From the NCBI RefSeq assembly GCF_021602585.1, contig NZ_BQIP01000031.1, positions 1 to 53,399 of the forward strand: 53,399 nt of DNA, in the 5' to 3' direction. Below, piece by piece: positions 44,248 through 52,967 of this stretch. A program made the translations under genes and the position numbers. Numbering within the stretch: position 1 is the first letter of the stretch; each line of letters opens with the position of its first letter. The DNA is from Pseudomonas faucium (lineage in GTDB: Bacteria > Pseudomonadota > Gammaproteobacteria > Pseudomonadales > Pseudomonadaceae). Below the pieces are notes generated by a model. The model searched no databases and was not told the DNA's origin. It saw only the letters and a list, made by a program, of their open reading frames with translations.

Positions 44248-44265
44248 GCGGTCAACAGTGACCGC
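44248..44265. promoter_or_regulatory. Inverted repeat upstream of the second acyl-CoA dehydrogenase
   Basis: GCGGTCA-ACAG-TGACCGC, a perfect 7-bp dyad 28 bp before the ATG. It may be an operator or leader hairpin. No PsrA-like site is seen in this 124-bp gap. Confidence 0.35.
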
Positions 44266-44292
44266 CCCCGACCCGACTAGCGAGAGGTTGTG

Positions 44293-46071
44293 ATGGCTGA
44301 CTATAAAGCGCCCCTGCGCGACATGCGCTTCGTTCTGAATGAAGTCTTCAAGGTGGCAGAGCAGTGGGCGCAGCTGCCCGAGCTGGCCGAAGCGGTCGAC
44401 GCTGAAACGGCCCTGGCCGTGCTGGAAGAGGCCGGCAAGGTCATCGGCAGGAGCATTGCCCCGCTCAGCCGCGCCGCCGACGAAGAAGGCTGCCACTGGG
44501 ACAACGGCGCGGTGCGCACCCCCGCCGGCTTCATCGAAGCCTACAAGACCTACGCCGAAGGCGGTTGGGTCGGCGTGGGCGGTGACCCGCTGTTCGGCGG
44601 CATGGGCATGCCCAAGGCAATCTCCGCCCAGGTCGAGGAAATGGTCAACGCCTCGAGCCTGGCCTTCGGCCTGTATCCGATGCTGACCGCGGGCGCCTGC
44701 CTGTCGATCAACGCCCACGCCAGCGAAGCGCTCAAGGAAAAGTACCTGCCGAACATGTATGCCGGCGTCTGGGCCGGCTCCATGTGCCTGACCGAGCCCC
44801 ATGCCGGCACGGACCTGGGGATCATCCGCACCAAGGCCGAGCCCCAGGCTGACGGCAGCTACAAGGTCAGCGGCACCAAGATCTTCATCACCGGCGGCGA
44901 GCACGACCTGACCGAGAACATCATCCACCTGGTGCTGGCCAAGCTGCCGGACGCGCCGGCAGGGCCCAAGGGCATCTCGCTGTTTTTGGTGCCGAAGTTC
45001 CTGGTCAATCAAGACGGCAGCCTCGGCGCCCGCAACCCGGCCACCTGCGGCTCGATCGAGCACAAGATGGGCATCCAGGCCTCGGCCACCTGCGTGATGA
45101 ACTTCGACGAAGCGTTCGGCTACATCGTTGGCGAGCCCAACAAGGGCCTGGCGGCGATGTTCACCATGATGAACTACGAGCGCCTGGGCGTGGGCATCCA
45201 AGGCCTGGCCTCGGCCGAACGCTCCTACCAGAACGCCGTGGAGTACGCCCGCGACCGCCTGCAAAGCCGCGCCCCCCTTGGCCCGCAGGCGAAGGACAAG
45301 GTAGCCGACCCGATCATCGTGCACCCGGACGTGCGGCGCATGCTGCTCACCATGAAGGCACTGATCGAAGGCGGCCGCGCCTTCTCCACCTACGTGGCCA
45401 TGCAGCTGGACAGCGCCAAGTACAGCGAAGACCCGACCACGCGCAAGCGCAGCGAGGAACTGGTAGCCCTGCTGACCCCGGTGGCCAAGGCGTTTCTCAC
45501 CGACCTGGGCCTGGAGTGCACGGTGCACGGCCAGCAGGTGTTCGGTGGCCATGGCTACATTCGCGAATGGGGCCAGGAGCAATTGGTGCGTGATGTGCGC
45601 ATCACCCAGATCTACGAAGGCACCAACGGTATCCAGGCCCTGGACCTGATGGGGCGCAAGGTGGTGGCCAGCGGTGGCGCCTACTACCGGCTGTTCTCCG
45701 ATGAAATCCGCCAGTTCATCGCCAGCGCCGGCAGCGAGCTGGACGAGTTCGCCAAACCCCTGGCCGCCTACCTGGACCAGCTGGACGGGTTGACCGAGTG
45801 GGTGCTTGCACAGGCCAAGGGCAACCCGAACGAAATCGGCGCCGCCTCGGTCGAGTACCTGCACGCCTTTGGCTATGTTGCCTATGGCTACATGTGGGCA
45901 TTGATGGCGCGCGCCGCCAAGGCGGGCGAGGGCGACGAGACGTTCTATGCGGCCAAGCTTGGCACTGCGCGCTTCTACTTCGCGCGCCTGTTGCCGCGGG
46001 TGACTTCACTGGTGACGTCGGTGAAGGCGGGCAGCGAGTCGTTGTACCTGCTGGACGCCGAGCAGTTCTGA
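44293..46071 (+). CDS. Acyl-CoA dehydrogenase, large type (second copy)
   Basis: A 592-residue FAD enzyme, paralogue of the gene at 40877: both begin with DYKAPLRD-x-RFV and share MCLTEPHAGTDLGII, KVSGTKIFITGGEHD and the catalytic-Glu segment QIYEGTNGIQALDLMGRKV. It acts in fatty-acid or related acyl-CoA oxidation; chain length unknown. The ATG at 44293 has GAGAGG 5 bases upstream and is preferred to the GTG one codon earlier. rsmY follows its stop. Confidence 0.92.
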   Translation: MADYKAPLRDMRFVLNEVFKVAEQWAQLPELAEAVDAETALAVLEEAGKVIGRSIAPLSRAADEEGCHWDNGAVRTPAGFIEAYKTYAEGGWVGVGGDPLFGGMGMPKAISAQVEEMVNASSLAFGLYPMLTAGACLSINAHASEALKEKYLPNMYAGVWAGSMCLTEPHAGTDLGIIRTKAEPQADGSYKVSGTKIFITGGEHDLTENIIHLVLAKLPDAPAGPKGISLFLVPKFLVNQDGSLGARNPATCGSIEHKMGIQASATCVMNFDEAFGYIVGEPNKGLAAMFTMMNYERLGVGIQGLASAERSYQNAVEYARDRLQSRAPLGPQAKDKVADPIIVHPDVRRMLLTMKALIEGGRAFSTYVAMQLDSAKYSEDPTTRKRSEELVALLTPVAKAFLTDLGLECTVHGQQVFGGHGYIREWGQEQLVRDVRITQIYEGTNGIQALDLMGRKVVASGGAYYRLFSDEIRQFIASAGSELDEFAKPLAAYLDQLDGLTEWVLAQAKGNPNEIGAASVEYLHAFGYVAYGYMWALMARAAKAGEGDETFYAAKLGTARFYFARLLPRVTSLVTSVKAGSESLYLLDAEQF

Positions 46072-46087
46072 TTGATGTCAGGTTGCC

Positions 46088-46105
46088 TGTAAGCATTTTC
46101 CTACA
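46088..46105 (+). promoter_or_regulatory. GacA upstream activating sequence
   Basis: TGTAAG-CATTTT-CCTACA matches the GacA box TGTAAG-N6-CTTACA with one mismatch. It is centred about 65 bp before the RsmY start, as in other pseudomonads. Confidence 0.88.
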
Positions 46106-46150
46106 TGACGCGGTGACTTTTCGCCACTGGTCTCAGATTGGATCCACGGT

Positions 46151-46156
46151 TACTCT
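46151..46156 (+). promoter_or_regulatory. rsmY -10 box
   Basis: TACTCT, about 7 bases before the predicted RNA start. No good -35 exists, as expected for a GacA-activated promoter. Confidence 0.5.
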
Positions 46157-46160
46157 TTGT

Positions 46161-46290
46161 ACATGGACGTTGCGCAGGAAGCGCAAAGGACAGAACAGGG
46201 ACAACGAAGGATTTCCTGCCAGGACGGTGGGGCGATAGGGATGTCACAGGGAAACAGTCTGGAAAACCCCGCTTAGGCGGGGTTTTCTTT
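46161..46290 (+). ncRNA. rsmY: Regulatory sRNA RsmY
   Basis: A small RNA of about 125-130 nt that binds and titrates RsmA/RsmE translational repressors, under GacS/GacA control. Evidence: the 5' hairpin TTGCGC-AGGAA-GCGCAA presents AGGA in its loop, and about nine GGA motifs occur in all (GGAC, AGGAC, AGGGA and similar). The 3' part AGGGATGTCACAGGGAAACA is typical of Pseudomonas RsmY, and an 11-bp terminator ends it. The GacA box is upstream. Location between an acyl-CoA dehydrogenase and a LysR gene agrees with my memory of KT2440. The exact 5' end is inferred. Confidence 0.9.
46262..46290. terminator. Bidirectional terminator of rsmY and the LysR gene
   Basis: GAAAACCCCGC-TTAG-GCGGGGTTTTC: 11-bp perfect stem, T-rich on both strands (TTTTCTTT on plus). 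It serves rsmY on plus and the LysR gene on minus. Confidence 0.93.
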
Positions 46291-46301
46291 GTGCGCGTGT
46301 T

Positions 46302-47228
46302 TTATCCGCCCAGCACATCCAGCGGTGAGGCCCCCAGCGGCCTGGCATCCGCCTCCTCTTCCAGCAAGTTGCGCAGCAACTCCACCGAAGCCTGCTGGCG
46401 CTGTGCATCGCGAAACACCAGGCCGACCTTGAGCGGCACCCGCGGTTCGCTCAACGGCTTCCACAGCAGCCCCTGGTCATCTTCGGCAGCATCCTTGGCC
46501 CGCCCCGGCAGGATCGTCGCCAGCGCGGTATGCGCCAGGCTGTCGAGAATCCCCCCCATGTTGTTCATCTCCGCCTGCACCTGAGGGCGGCGGCCCTGGC
46601 TTGCTAGCTGCTCCTTCCAGATCTGGCGGATCTGGAATTCCTCGCCGAGCATCAGCATTGGCAACTCTGCGGCCTGGCGGATGGATACCTTCTTGAAATC
46701 CTTCAACGGGTGGGTATCGGGGATGACCAGTTGCAGTTCATCTTCGTACAGCAACATGCCGTGCAAGCCGGGCTGGCGCGGTGGCAGGTAGCTGATGCCG
46801 ATGTCCAGGCTGCCGTTGAGCAGGCGCCGCTCGATCTCCAGCCCCGACAGTTCATAGATCTGCACCACAAGGTGCGGCTGGGCCTTGCGCACCCGCTCCA
46901 GCAGCTGCGGCACCAGGCTTGGCCGCACGGTTTGCAGCACGCCGATGGCCAGCGTGCGCAGCGACTGGCCCTTGAAGTTGCGCATCGCCTCATGGGCGCG
47001 CTGCAGGCCGTCGAGCAGGGGCAGGGCGTGGTTGTACAGGGTATGCGCCGCCAAGGTCGGCAGCAGGCGCTTGTTGCTGCGCTCGAACAGGCTCAGGTCG
47101 AGGCTGTGCTCGAGCTGGCGGATCTGTTGCGACAGCGCCGGCTGGGACAGGGACAGGCGTTCGGCGGCGCGGCCGACATGGCCTTCTTCATACACCGCGA
47201 CGAAATAACGCAGTTGGCGAAAATCCAT
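46302..47228 (-). CDS. LysR-family transcriptional regulator
   Basis: A 308-residue regulator. The N-terminal helix-turn-helix (1-60) reads MDFRQLRYFVAVYEEGHVGRAAERLSLSQPALSQQIRQLE. The rest is the periplasmic-binding-protein-like effector domain (about 90-290), with IGISYLPPRQPGLHG. The nearest style is the CynR/BenM group, but the inducer is unknown. The ATG at 47228 gives the canonical start. A perfect dyad overlaps the start codon. It is divergent from the aminotransferase gene, its most likely target. Confidence 0.9.
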   Translation of the reverse strand: MDFRQLRYFVAVYEEGHVGRAAERLSLSQPALSQQIRQLEHSLDLSLFERSNKRLLPTLAAHTLYNHALPLLDGLQRAHEAMRNFKGQSLRTLAIGVLQTVRPSLVPQLLERVRKAQPHLVVQIYELSGLEIERRLLNGSLDIGISYLPPRQPGLHGMLLYEDELQLVIPDTHPLKDFKKVSIRQAAELPMLMLGEEFQIRQIWKEQLASQGRRPQVQAEMNNMGGILDSLAHTALATILPGRAKDAAEDDQGLLWKPLSEPRVPLKVGLVFRDAQRQQASVELLRNLLEEEADARPLGASPLDVLGG

Positions 47229-47241
47229 AAGTAACACTTAT
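47227..47241. promoter_or_regulatory. Dyad at the LysR start codon
   Basis: ATAAGT-AAC-ACTTAT, a perfect 6-bp inverted repeat overlapping the LysR ATG. This could be an autoregulatory site. The rest of the 211-bp divergent gap holds AACACTT repeated near the aminotransferase (47350-47357), without a clear LysR T-N11-A pair. Confidence 0.4.
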
Positions 47242-47439
47242 CGAAAAAGCTGGAAAAACGGAATGGCCGCAAGCGCGGCCGACGCCTAGTCTATCGCCGT
47301 ATTGCAACGGGTTACAGCGAGCAATCAAGGCATTGTTACCCCGTTTGAAAAACACTTTTGATAGGCAAGGCAAAATATTCATGCGCCGGCACCAAGACCG
47401 GACCCTGGCCGCCCTTTACCGTGATTGGTTGGAGCCCCG

Positions 47440-48720
47440 ATGAACCTGTTCAACCTGCGCCGCTCGGCTCCTGCCGCGGTCGCCGAGCCCAAGCGTGCGC
47501 CGGTGCTCGAAGCGGACGTGCCAGCGCCGAGCCGCGAGCGCCTGATGCCGGGCAGCACACGGGCCGAGCATGTGTTCGTGCGTGGCCAGGGCTCCTGGCT
47601 GTGGGATGACCAAGGGCGTGCCTACCTGGATTTCACCCAGGGTTGTGCCGTCAACAGCCTGGGCCATAGCCCCAGCGTGCTGGTCAAGGCGCTCGGCAGC
47701 CAGGCCCAGGCGCTGATCAACCCAGGGGCCGGCTACCACAGCCGTGGCTTGCTGGCGTTGGTCGACCGCCTGTGCCGCAGCACCGGCAGCGACCAGGCCT
47801 ACCTGCTCAACAGTGGCGCCGAAGCCTGTGAAGGGGCGATCAAGCTGGCGCGCAAGTGGGGCCAGCTGCATCGCAATGGTGCCTATCACATCATCACCGC
47901 CACCCAGGGCTGCCATGGCCGCAGCCTGGGCGCGCTGTCGGCCTCCGACCCGCTGCCCTGCAACCGCTGCGAGCCGGGGTTGCCGGGTTTCAGCAAGGTG
48001 CCGTTCAACGACCTGGCGGCGCTGCATGCGCAGGTCGACTCGCGCACCGTGGCGATCATGCTCGAGCCGATCCAAGGTGAAGCCGGCGTGATTCCGGCCA
48101 CCCAGGCGTACCTGCAAGGCGTCGAGAAGCTGTGCCGCGAACTGGGCATCCTGCTGATCCTCGACGAAGTGCAGACCGGTATCGGCCGCTGTGGCGCGCT
48201 GCTGGCCGAGCAGACCTATGGTGTGCGCGCCGACATCATCACCCTGGGCAAGGGCCTGGGTGGCGGCGTGCCGCTGGCGGCCTTGCTGGCCCGTGGCAGT
48301 GCCTGCTGCGCCGAGCCCGGCGAGCTGGAAGGCAGCCACCATGGCAATGCGCTGATGAGCGCCGCGGGCCTGGCGGTGCTCGATACCGTGCTGGAGCCGG
48401 GGTTCTTCGAGCATGTGCAGGACAGCGGCCGCCACCTGCGCGATGGCCTGAGCCGCCTGGCAGGGCGCTACGGCCAGGGCGAAGTGCGTGGCCAAGGCTT
48501 GCTCTGGGCCTTGCAGCTGCAGGAGAACCTGGCCCATGACCTGGTTCAGGCAGCGTTGCAAGAAGGGCTGCTGCTCAATGCACCGCAAACGGATGTGGTG
48601 CGCTTTTCGCCGGCACTGACCGTGAGCAAGGGCAACATCGACGAGATGCTCCTGCGCCTGGCCCGGGCCTTTGCCCGCCTGCATGCGCAACAGCATGCCC
48701 GCCGCGAAGTCTCGGCGTAA
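47440..48720 (+). CDS. Class-III aminotransferase (acetylornithine-aminotransferase-like)
   Basis: A 426-residue PLP enzyme of fold type I, class III. Motifs: GSWLWDDQGRAYLDFTQGCAVNSLGH, LLNSGAEACEGAIKLARKW, LIFDEVQTG-type segment LILDEVQTGIGR, and the PLP Lys in ITLGKGLGGGVPLAALL. It is most like ArgD/ornithine-type enzymes with an extra N-terminal 25 residues. The real amino donor is uncertain. ATG at 47440 with GGAG upstream. A strong terminator follows. Confidence 0.88.
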   Translation: MNLFNLRRSAPAAVAEPKRAPVLEADVPAPSRERLMPGSTRAEHVFVRGQGSWLWDDQGRAYLDFTQGCAVNSLGHSPSVLVKALGSQAQALINPGAGYHSRGLLALVDRLCRSTGSDQAYLLNSGAEACEGAIKLARKWGQLHRNGAYHIITATQGCHGRSLGALSASDPLPCNRCEPGLPGFSKVPFNDLAALHAQVDSRTVAIMLEPIQGEAGVIPATQAYLQGVEKLCRELGILLILDEVQTGIGRCGALLAEQTYGVRADIITLGKGLGGGVPLAALLARGSACCAEPGELEGSHHGNALMSAAGLAVLDTVLEPGFFEHVQDSGRHLRDGLSRLAGRYGQGEVRGQGLLWALQLQENLAHDLVQAALQEGLLLNAPQTDVVRFSPALTVSKGNIDEMLLRLARAFARLHAQQHARREVSA

Positions 48721-48756
48721 CACGAATTCAACGAACCGTCTGGCGTTCCTGCGCAT

Positions 48757-48797
48757 CGCCCTTGGCCTGTTTCATTTGGCCAGGGGCGTTTTTTTTT
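48757..48797 (+). terminator. Rho-independent terminator of the aminotransferase gene
   Basis: CGCCCTTGGCC pairs with GGCCAGGGGCG (11 bp with one G-U), 10-base loop, then nine T residues. Confidence 0.94.
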
Positions 48798-48859
48798 GCC
48801 TGTGGAACCTCTGTCTGGCGCAGCTAGTCTCTGTTTAGACCCTTTGAGGAGAGACTCGC

Positions 48860-49018
48860 ATGGACTTCATTCGCATCATCATCGCCATCATCCTGCCGCC
48901 ACTGGGTGTGTTCCTGCAGGTGGGGTTCGGCGGCGCGTTCTGGCTGAATATCCTGTTGACCTTGCTGGGGTACATTCCGGGCATCGTGCATGCGGTGTAC
49001 ATCATCGCCAAGCGCTAA
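48860..49018 (+). CDS. Pmp3/YqaE-family small membrane protein
   Basis: A 52-residue protein with two membrane segments: MDFIRIIIAIILPPLGVFLQVG and FWLNILLTLLGYIPGIVHAVYII. The pattern ILPPLGVFLQ-x-G...LNILLTLLG-x-IPG-x-IHA is diagnostic for the Pmp3 (UPF0057) stress-membrane peptides found in bacteria, yeast and plants. ATG at 48860 with a GAGGAGAG ribosome site. Monocistronic, ending 3 bp before the convergent peptidase stop. Probably stress-induced, though no promoter was assigned. Confidence 0.92.
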   Translation: MDFIRIIIAIILPPLGVFLQVGFGGAFWLNILLTLLGYIPGIVHAVYIIAKR

Positions 49019-49021
49019 GCG

Positions 49022-50845
49022 TTACTGGCCCAGCACCCGGCAATAGAACTTCCACTCGGCTTCCAGCGCATGCGCAAGGTTCTCGGCCTTGCGCAGGCCA
49101 TGCCGTTCACCGCCATAGAAATGCCCTTCGGCCTCGACCCCGTTGGCCTGTAGCGCCTCCAGCATCGAGCGCGTCTGCTCCGGCACCACCACCGCATCCA
49201 GCTCACCCTGGAAGAAAATCACCGGCACCTTGATCTGCGCGGCATGCAGCAGCGGGGTGCGCTGGCGGTAGCGTTCGGCATCGTGCTGCGGGTCGCCGAT
49301 CAGCCAGTCCAGGTAATCGCCTTCGAACTTGTGCGTGGCGCGGCCCAGGGCAATCGGGTCGCTGACGCCATACAGGCTGGCGCCGGCACGGAAAACATCC
49401 TGCAAGGCCAGGGCACACAAGGTGGTGTAGCCGCCGGCGCTGCCGCCGCGAATGAAGGCCTTGTGCCGGTCGATCATGCCGCGCGAGGCCAGGTGCTCCA
49501 CAGCTGCGCAGGCATCCTGCACATCGCTTTCGCCCCAGCGCAGGTGCAGCGCCTGGCGATACGCGCGGCCATAGCCGGTGCTGCCGCGGTAGTTCAGGTC
49601 GGCGACGGCAAAGCCGCGTTGGGTCCAGTACTGGATGCGCGGGTCGAGCACCGGGTAGCACGCGGAAGTGGGGCCGCCGTGGATGAACACCACCAGCGGC
49701 GCCGGGCCTTGCGCGTGCGCGGGCGGGTAGAAGAAACCATGGGCGGTGCTGCCGCCGCTGCCGTAGTGGATCGGCTCGGGCAGGCTGATGCGCTCGGCCG
49801 GCAAGACCTCGGCGCCGCCGGCAAGGATGCGCACCTCGTGGCTGGCGCGGTCGATGGCGATCACGGCGGGCGGGCTGATCGGCGAGGCGGCGATGGCGTA
49901 GAGCTGCGCGTCATCCATGGCCAGGCTGCGAAAACGGGTGTAGGCGCTGGCGTAGCGTTCCACCTGGCCATCGGCGCGGCGCAGCCCCAGCTGGCCGAAG
50001 CCGTCTTCGAACCAGCTCGCCAGGTAGCTGTGCGGCCCCATGGCCAGCCAGGTGCTGGCGCCGAGCTGCCAAGGCGCTGCGGCGTGGTCGGCGGGCTCGG
50101 CCGGCAAGGCTTGCCAGCGCCCGTCGACTTCGCCCCACGGCTGCCAGAACCCGTTGCGGTCCGACAGGCAATACAGCCGGCCCTGGGCATCGAAACGCGG
50201 TTGCTGCAGGGATTCGTCCGTGCCGGCCACGCAGCGGGCCGGGCCCCAGGCGCCAATGGCGCTGCGCTCGCGGCACATCAGCCGGGTGATGGTCCAGGGT
50301 TGTGCCGGGCGGTCCCACTCGACCCAAGCCAGCCGCGAGCCATCATCGCTCAAGGTGGGCGAGGCGTAGAAATCGGCGCCTTCGGCCAGTACTTCGACCC
50401 CGTTTTCGTCGAAGGCCACCAGGCAATGCTGCACACCTTGTCCGTGGCGCTCCTGCACCGCCAGCACGTTGCCGTCGTGCCACTGCAGGTCGCCGTAGCG
50501 GCAGGCGTCATCGTGCGTCAGTGCGCGGGGTGTGCCGCCATCGAGTGGCTGGGTGTAGACCTGCTGGTCCTGTTCATTGACGAACAGCAGCCCGTCGCCC
50601 CCCAGGCAGAAACTGCCGCCGCCATACTCGTAGACCCGGCTGCGCACACTGAAGCCATCCGGCGTCAGGCAACTGGCCTGGTAGCCATGCCAGCGCCATA
50701 CCCGGCAGGCGCCATCGGCCGGCCGGAACTCGTTCCAGAACAGCCCTTGGGCACTGACTTTGAGCTCGGCGAAATCGGTGCCGGCGGCGACGGCCTGGGC
50801 GGCGCTGAATTCAGCCGCGGGCGATGACACGGGAGTTTCGTTCAT
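49022..50845 (-). CDS. S9-family prolyl-oligopeptidase-type peptidase
   Basis: A 607-residue serine peptidase. The N-terminal part (about 1-340) looks like a beta-propeller. The C-terminal alpha/beta hydrolase has the nucleophile in [13 protein letters not shown], the Asp in [10 protein letters not shown] and the His in [12 protein letters not shown]. Its start lies 35 bp inside pqqE, with no clear ribosome site, implying coupling to it. Similar peptidases at the end of pqq operons (called pqqM or pqqG in some pseudomonads) may take part in PqqA processing; this role is inferred. No signal peptide is seen. Confidence 0.87.
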   Translation of the reverse strand: MNETPVSSPAAEFSAAQAVAAGTDFAELKVSAQGLFWNEFRPADGACRVWRWHGYQASCLTPDGFSVRSRVYEYGGGSFCLGGDGLLFVNEQDQQVYTQPLDGGTPRALTHDDACRYGDLQWHDGNVLAVQERHGQGVQHCLVAFDENGVEVLAEGADFYASPTLSDDGSRLAWVEWDRPAQPWTITRLMCRERSAIGAWGPARCVAGTDESLQQPRFDAQGRLYCLSDRNGFWQPWGEVDGRWQALPAEPADHAAAPWQLGASTWLAMGPHSYLASWFEDGFGQLGLRRADGQVERYASAYTRFRSLAMDDAQLYAIAASPISPPAVIAIDRASHEVRILAGGAEVLPAERISLPEPIHYGSGGSTAHGFFYPPAHAQGPAPLVVFIHGGPTSACYPVLDPRIQYWTQRGFAVADLNYRGSTGYGRAYRQALHLRWGESDVQDACAAVEHLASRGMIDRHKAFIRGGSAGGYTTLCALALQDVFRAGASLYGVSDPIALGRATHKFEGDYLDWLIGDPQHDAERYRQRTPLLHAAQIKVPVIFFQGELDAVVVPEQTRSMLEALQANGVEAEGHFYGGERHGLRKAENLAHALEAEWKFYCRVLGQ

Positions 50846-51959
50846 TGCGGAAGGTCATCTGTTCAATGGCGAGCTCGGCGGTTTGCGCCTCCTCGCGGGC
50901 CTTGAGGATGATGCCGTGGTCGGGCGACTTGGCGCACACCGGGTCGGCCTTGCTGGCGTCGCCGGTGAGCATGAAGGCCTGGCAACGGCAGCCGCCGAAG
51001 TCCTTTTCCTTCTCGTCGCAGGAGCGGCAAGGTTCGGGCATCCAGTCATAACCGCGGAAGCGATTGAAACCGAACGAGTCGTACCAGATGTGGTGCAGGT
51101 CGTGGTCGCGCACGTTGGGGAACTGCACCGGCAACTGCCGGGCGCCATGGCAAGGCAGGGCAGTGCCGTCCGGGGTGATGGTCAGGAACAGGCTGCCCCA
51201 GCCATTCATGCAGGCCTTGGGGCGCTCTTCGTAGTAGTCGGGGGTGACGAAGATCAGCTTGCACGGGTGGCCTTCGGCCTTGAGCTTGGCGCGGTACTCG
51301 TTGGTGATGCGCTCGGCGCGCTCGAGCTGCTCGCGGGTGGGCAGCAGGCCCAGGCGGTTGAGGTGCGCCCAGCCATAGAACTGGCAGGTGGCGAGCTCGA
51401 CGAAGTCGGCTTCCAGGGCGATGCACAGCTCGATGATGCGGTCGATCTTGTCGATGTTGTGCCGGTGGGTGACGGAGTTGAGCACCATCGGGTAGCCATG
51501 GGCCTTCACCGCACGGGCCATTTCCAGCTTTTGCGCGAAGGCCTTTTTGGAGCCTGCCAGCAGGTTGTTCACCTGCTCGTCGCTGGCCTGGAAGCTGATC
51601 TGGATATGGTCCAGGCCTGCCTCCTTGAACGCGGCGATGCGCGCCTCGGTCAGGCCGATGCCCGAGGTGATCAGGTTGGTGTAGTAGCCCAGCCGGCGGG
51701 CCTCGCCGATCAGTTCGGCAAGGTCCTGGCGCACCAGCGGTTCACCGCCGGAGAACCCGATCTGCGCCGCGCCCATTTCGCGCGCCTCGGCCATCACCTT
51801 GAACCACTGCGCGGTGCTCAGCTCCTGGCCTTGCTGGGCAAAGTCCAGCGGGTTGGAGCAGTACGGGCACTGCAGCGGGCAGCGGTAGGTGAGCTCGGCC
51901 AGCAGCCACAGCGGCAGGCCGACCGGCACCTCAGGCGAGGCTGATCCAGTGTTCGGCAC
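50811..51959 (-). CDS. pqqE: PqqA peptide cyclase (radical SAM)
   Basis: A 382-residue radical-SAM/SPASM enzyme that forms the Glu-Tyr carbon-carbon bond in PqqA. The SAM cluster cysteines are C27, C31 and C34 ([15 protein letters not shown]). SPASM cysteines occur in the last third ([33 protein letters not shown]). The GTG at 51957-51959 is chosen: it has GGAGG 6 bases upstream, although it overlaps the pqqD end by 29 bp. A GTG at 51929 is an alternative. PqqD is its peptide chaperone. Confidence 0.95.
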   Translation of the reverse strand: MPNTGSASPEVPVGLPLWLLAELTYRCPLQCPYCSNPLDFAQQGQELSTAQWFKVMAEAREMGAAQIGFSGGEPLVRQDLAELIGEARRLGYYTNLITSGIGLTEARIAAFKEAGLDHIQISFQASDEQVNNLLAGSKKAFAQKLEMARAVKAHGYPMVLNSVTHRHNIDKIDRIIELCIALEADFVELATCQFYGWAHLNRLGLLPTREQLERAERITNEYRAKLKAEGHPCKLIFVTPDYYEERPKACMNGWGSLFLTITPDGTALPCHGARQLPVQFPNVRDHDLHHIWYDSFGFNRFRGYDWMPEPCRSCDEKEKDFGGCRCQAFMLTGDASKADPVCAKSPDHGIILKAREEAQTAELAIEQMTFRNERNSRVIARG

Positions 51960-52206
51960 GGGCCACCTCCATGAATTGCTCGATGTCGTCGGCGACTTCG
52001 GGCACACCAGGGAATTGCTGTTCAAGTTCGCCGATGATCGCCGCCACGTCGCGCTTGCCGTCGATCAGGCCGCCAATCAGGCCGGCGCTGTCGTTGAGCT
52101 TGATCATGCCCTCGGGGTACAGCAGCACGTGGCCCTTTTGCGCCGGCTCGTACTGGAAGCGGTAGCCGGGGCGCCAGTTGGGTACCTGTTTGCGGTCAAG
52201 ACTCAT
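51931..52206 (-). CDS. pqqD: PQQ biosynthesis peptide chaperone PqqD
   Basis: A 91-residue RiPP recognition protein that presents PqqA to PqqE. The core [34 protein letters not shown] is the family signature. The ATG overlaps the pqqC stop by 4 bp, and pqqE starts inside its end. Confidence 0.95.
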   Translation of the reverse strand: MSLDRKQVPNWRPGYRFQYEPAQKGHVLLYPEGMIKLNDSAGLIGGLIDGKRDVAAIIGELEQQFPGVPEVADDIEQFMEVARAEHWISLA

Positions 52207-52958
52207 AGGGCGATCCCCTTGTGCCACACCCGTTGCTGGGTGACGGAATGATAAGGCGGGCGGTTCAGCTCGTAGGCCATGCTCATGGCATCGAGCATGC
52301 TCCAGAGGATATCCAGCTTGAACTGCAGGATTTCCAGCATACGCTCCTGGCCGGCCCGCGTGGTGTAGTGCTGCAAGGTGATCGCCAGGCCGTGCTCCAC
52401 GTCACGCCGGGCCTGGCCCAGGCGGGTGCGGAAGTACTCGTAGCCGGCCGGGTCGATCCACGGGTAGTGCTGCGGCCAGCTGTCCAGGCGCGACTGGTGG
52501 ATCTGCGGGGCGAACAGCTCGGTCAGCGAGCTGCTGGCCGCCTCCTGCCAGCTGGCGCGGCGGGCGAAGTTGACGTAGGCGTCCACGGCAAAGCGCACGC
52601 CAGGCAGCACCAGCTCCTGGGAGCGCAGCTGGTCGGGGTCCAGGCCCACGGCCTGGCCCAGGCGCAGCCAGGCTTCGATGCCGCCGTCCTCGCCGGGCGC
52701 GCCGTCATGGTCGAGCAGGCGCTGGATCCACTCGCGGCGCACTTCGCGGTCCGGGCAGTTGGCCAGGATCGCGGCATCCTTCATCGGGATGTTGACCTGG
52801 TAGTAGAAGCGGTTGGCGACCCAGCCCTGGATCTGCTCGCGGCTGGCGCGGCCCTGGTACATCGCCACGTGGTAGGGGTGGTGAATGTGGTAGTAGGCGC
52901 CCTTGGCGCGCAGGGCCTGTTCGAATTCGGCCGGGGACATTGGCAATGCGTCGCTCAT
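52203..52958 (-). CDS. pqqC: Pyrroloquinoline-quinone synthase
   Basis: A 251-residue cofactor-less oxidase that performs the final ring closure and oxidation of PQQ. The segments [32 protein letters not shown] and [21 protein letters not shown] are characteristic. It starts 9 bp after pqqB and overlaps pqqD by 4 bp. Confidence 0.97.
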   Translation of the reverse strand: MSDALPMSPAEFEQALRAKGAYYHIHHPYHVAMYQGRASREQIQGWVANRFYYQVNIPMKDAAILANCPDREVRREWIQRLLDHDGAPGEDGGIEAWLRLGQAVGLDPDQLRSQELVLPGVRFAVDAYVNFARRASWQEAASSSLTELFAPQIHQSRLDSWPQHYPWIDPAGYEYFRTRLGQARRDVEHGLAITLQHYTTRAGQERMLEILQFKLDILWSMLDAMSMAYELNRPPYHSVTQQRVWHKGIAL

Positions 52959-52967
52959 GGCGCCTCC

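Noticed and set aside
40859-45864. Long antisense frames over both acyl-CoA dehydrogenases and the cyclase (40859-42610, 43257-44138, 44224-45864)
   Set aside because: No domains; the plus strand encodes complete enzymes with catalytic motifs.
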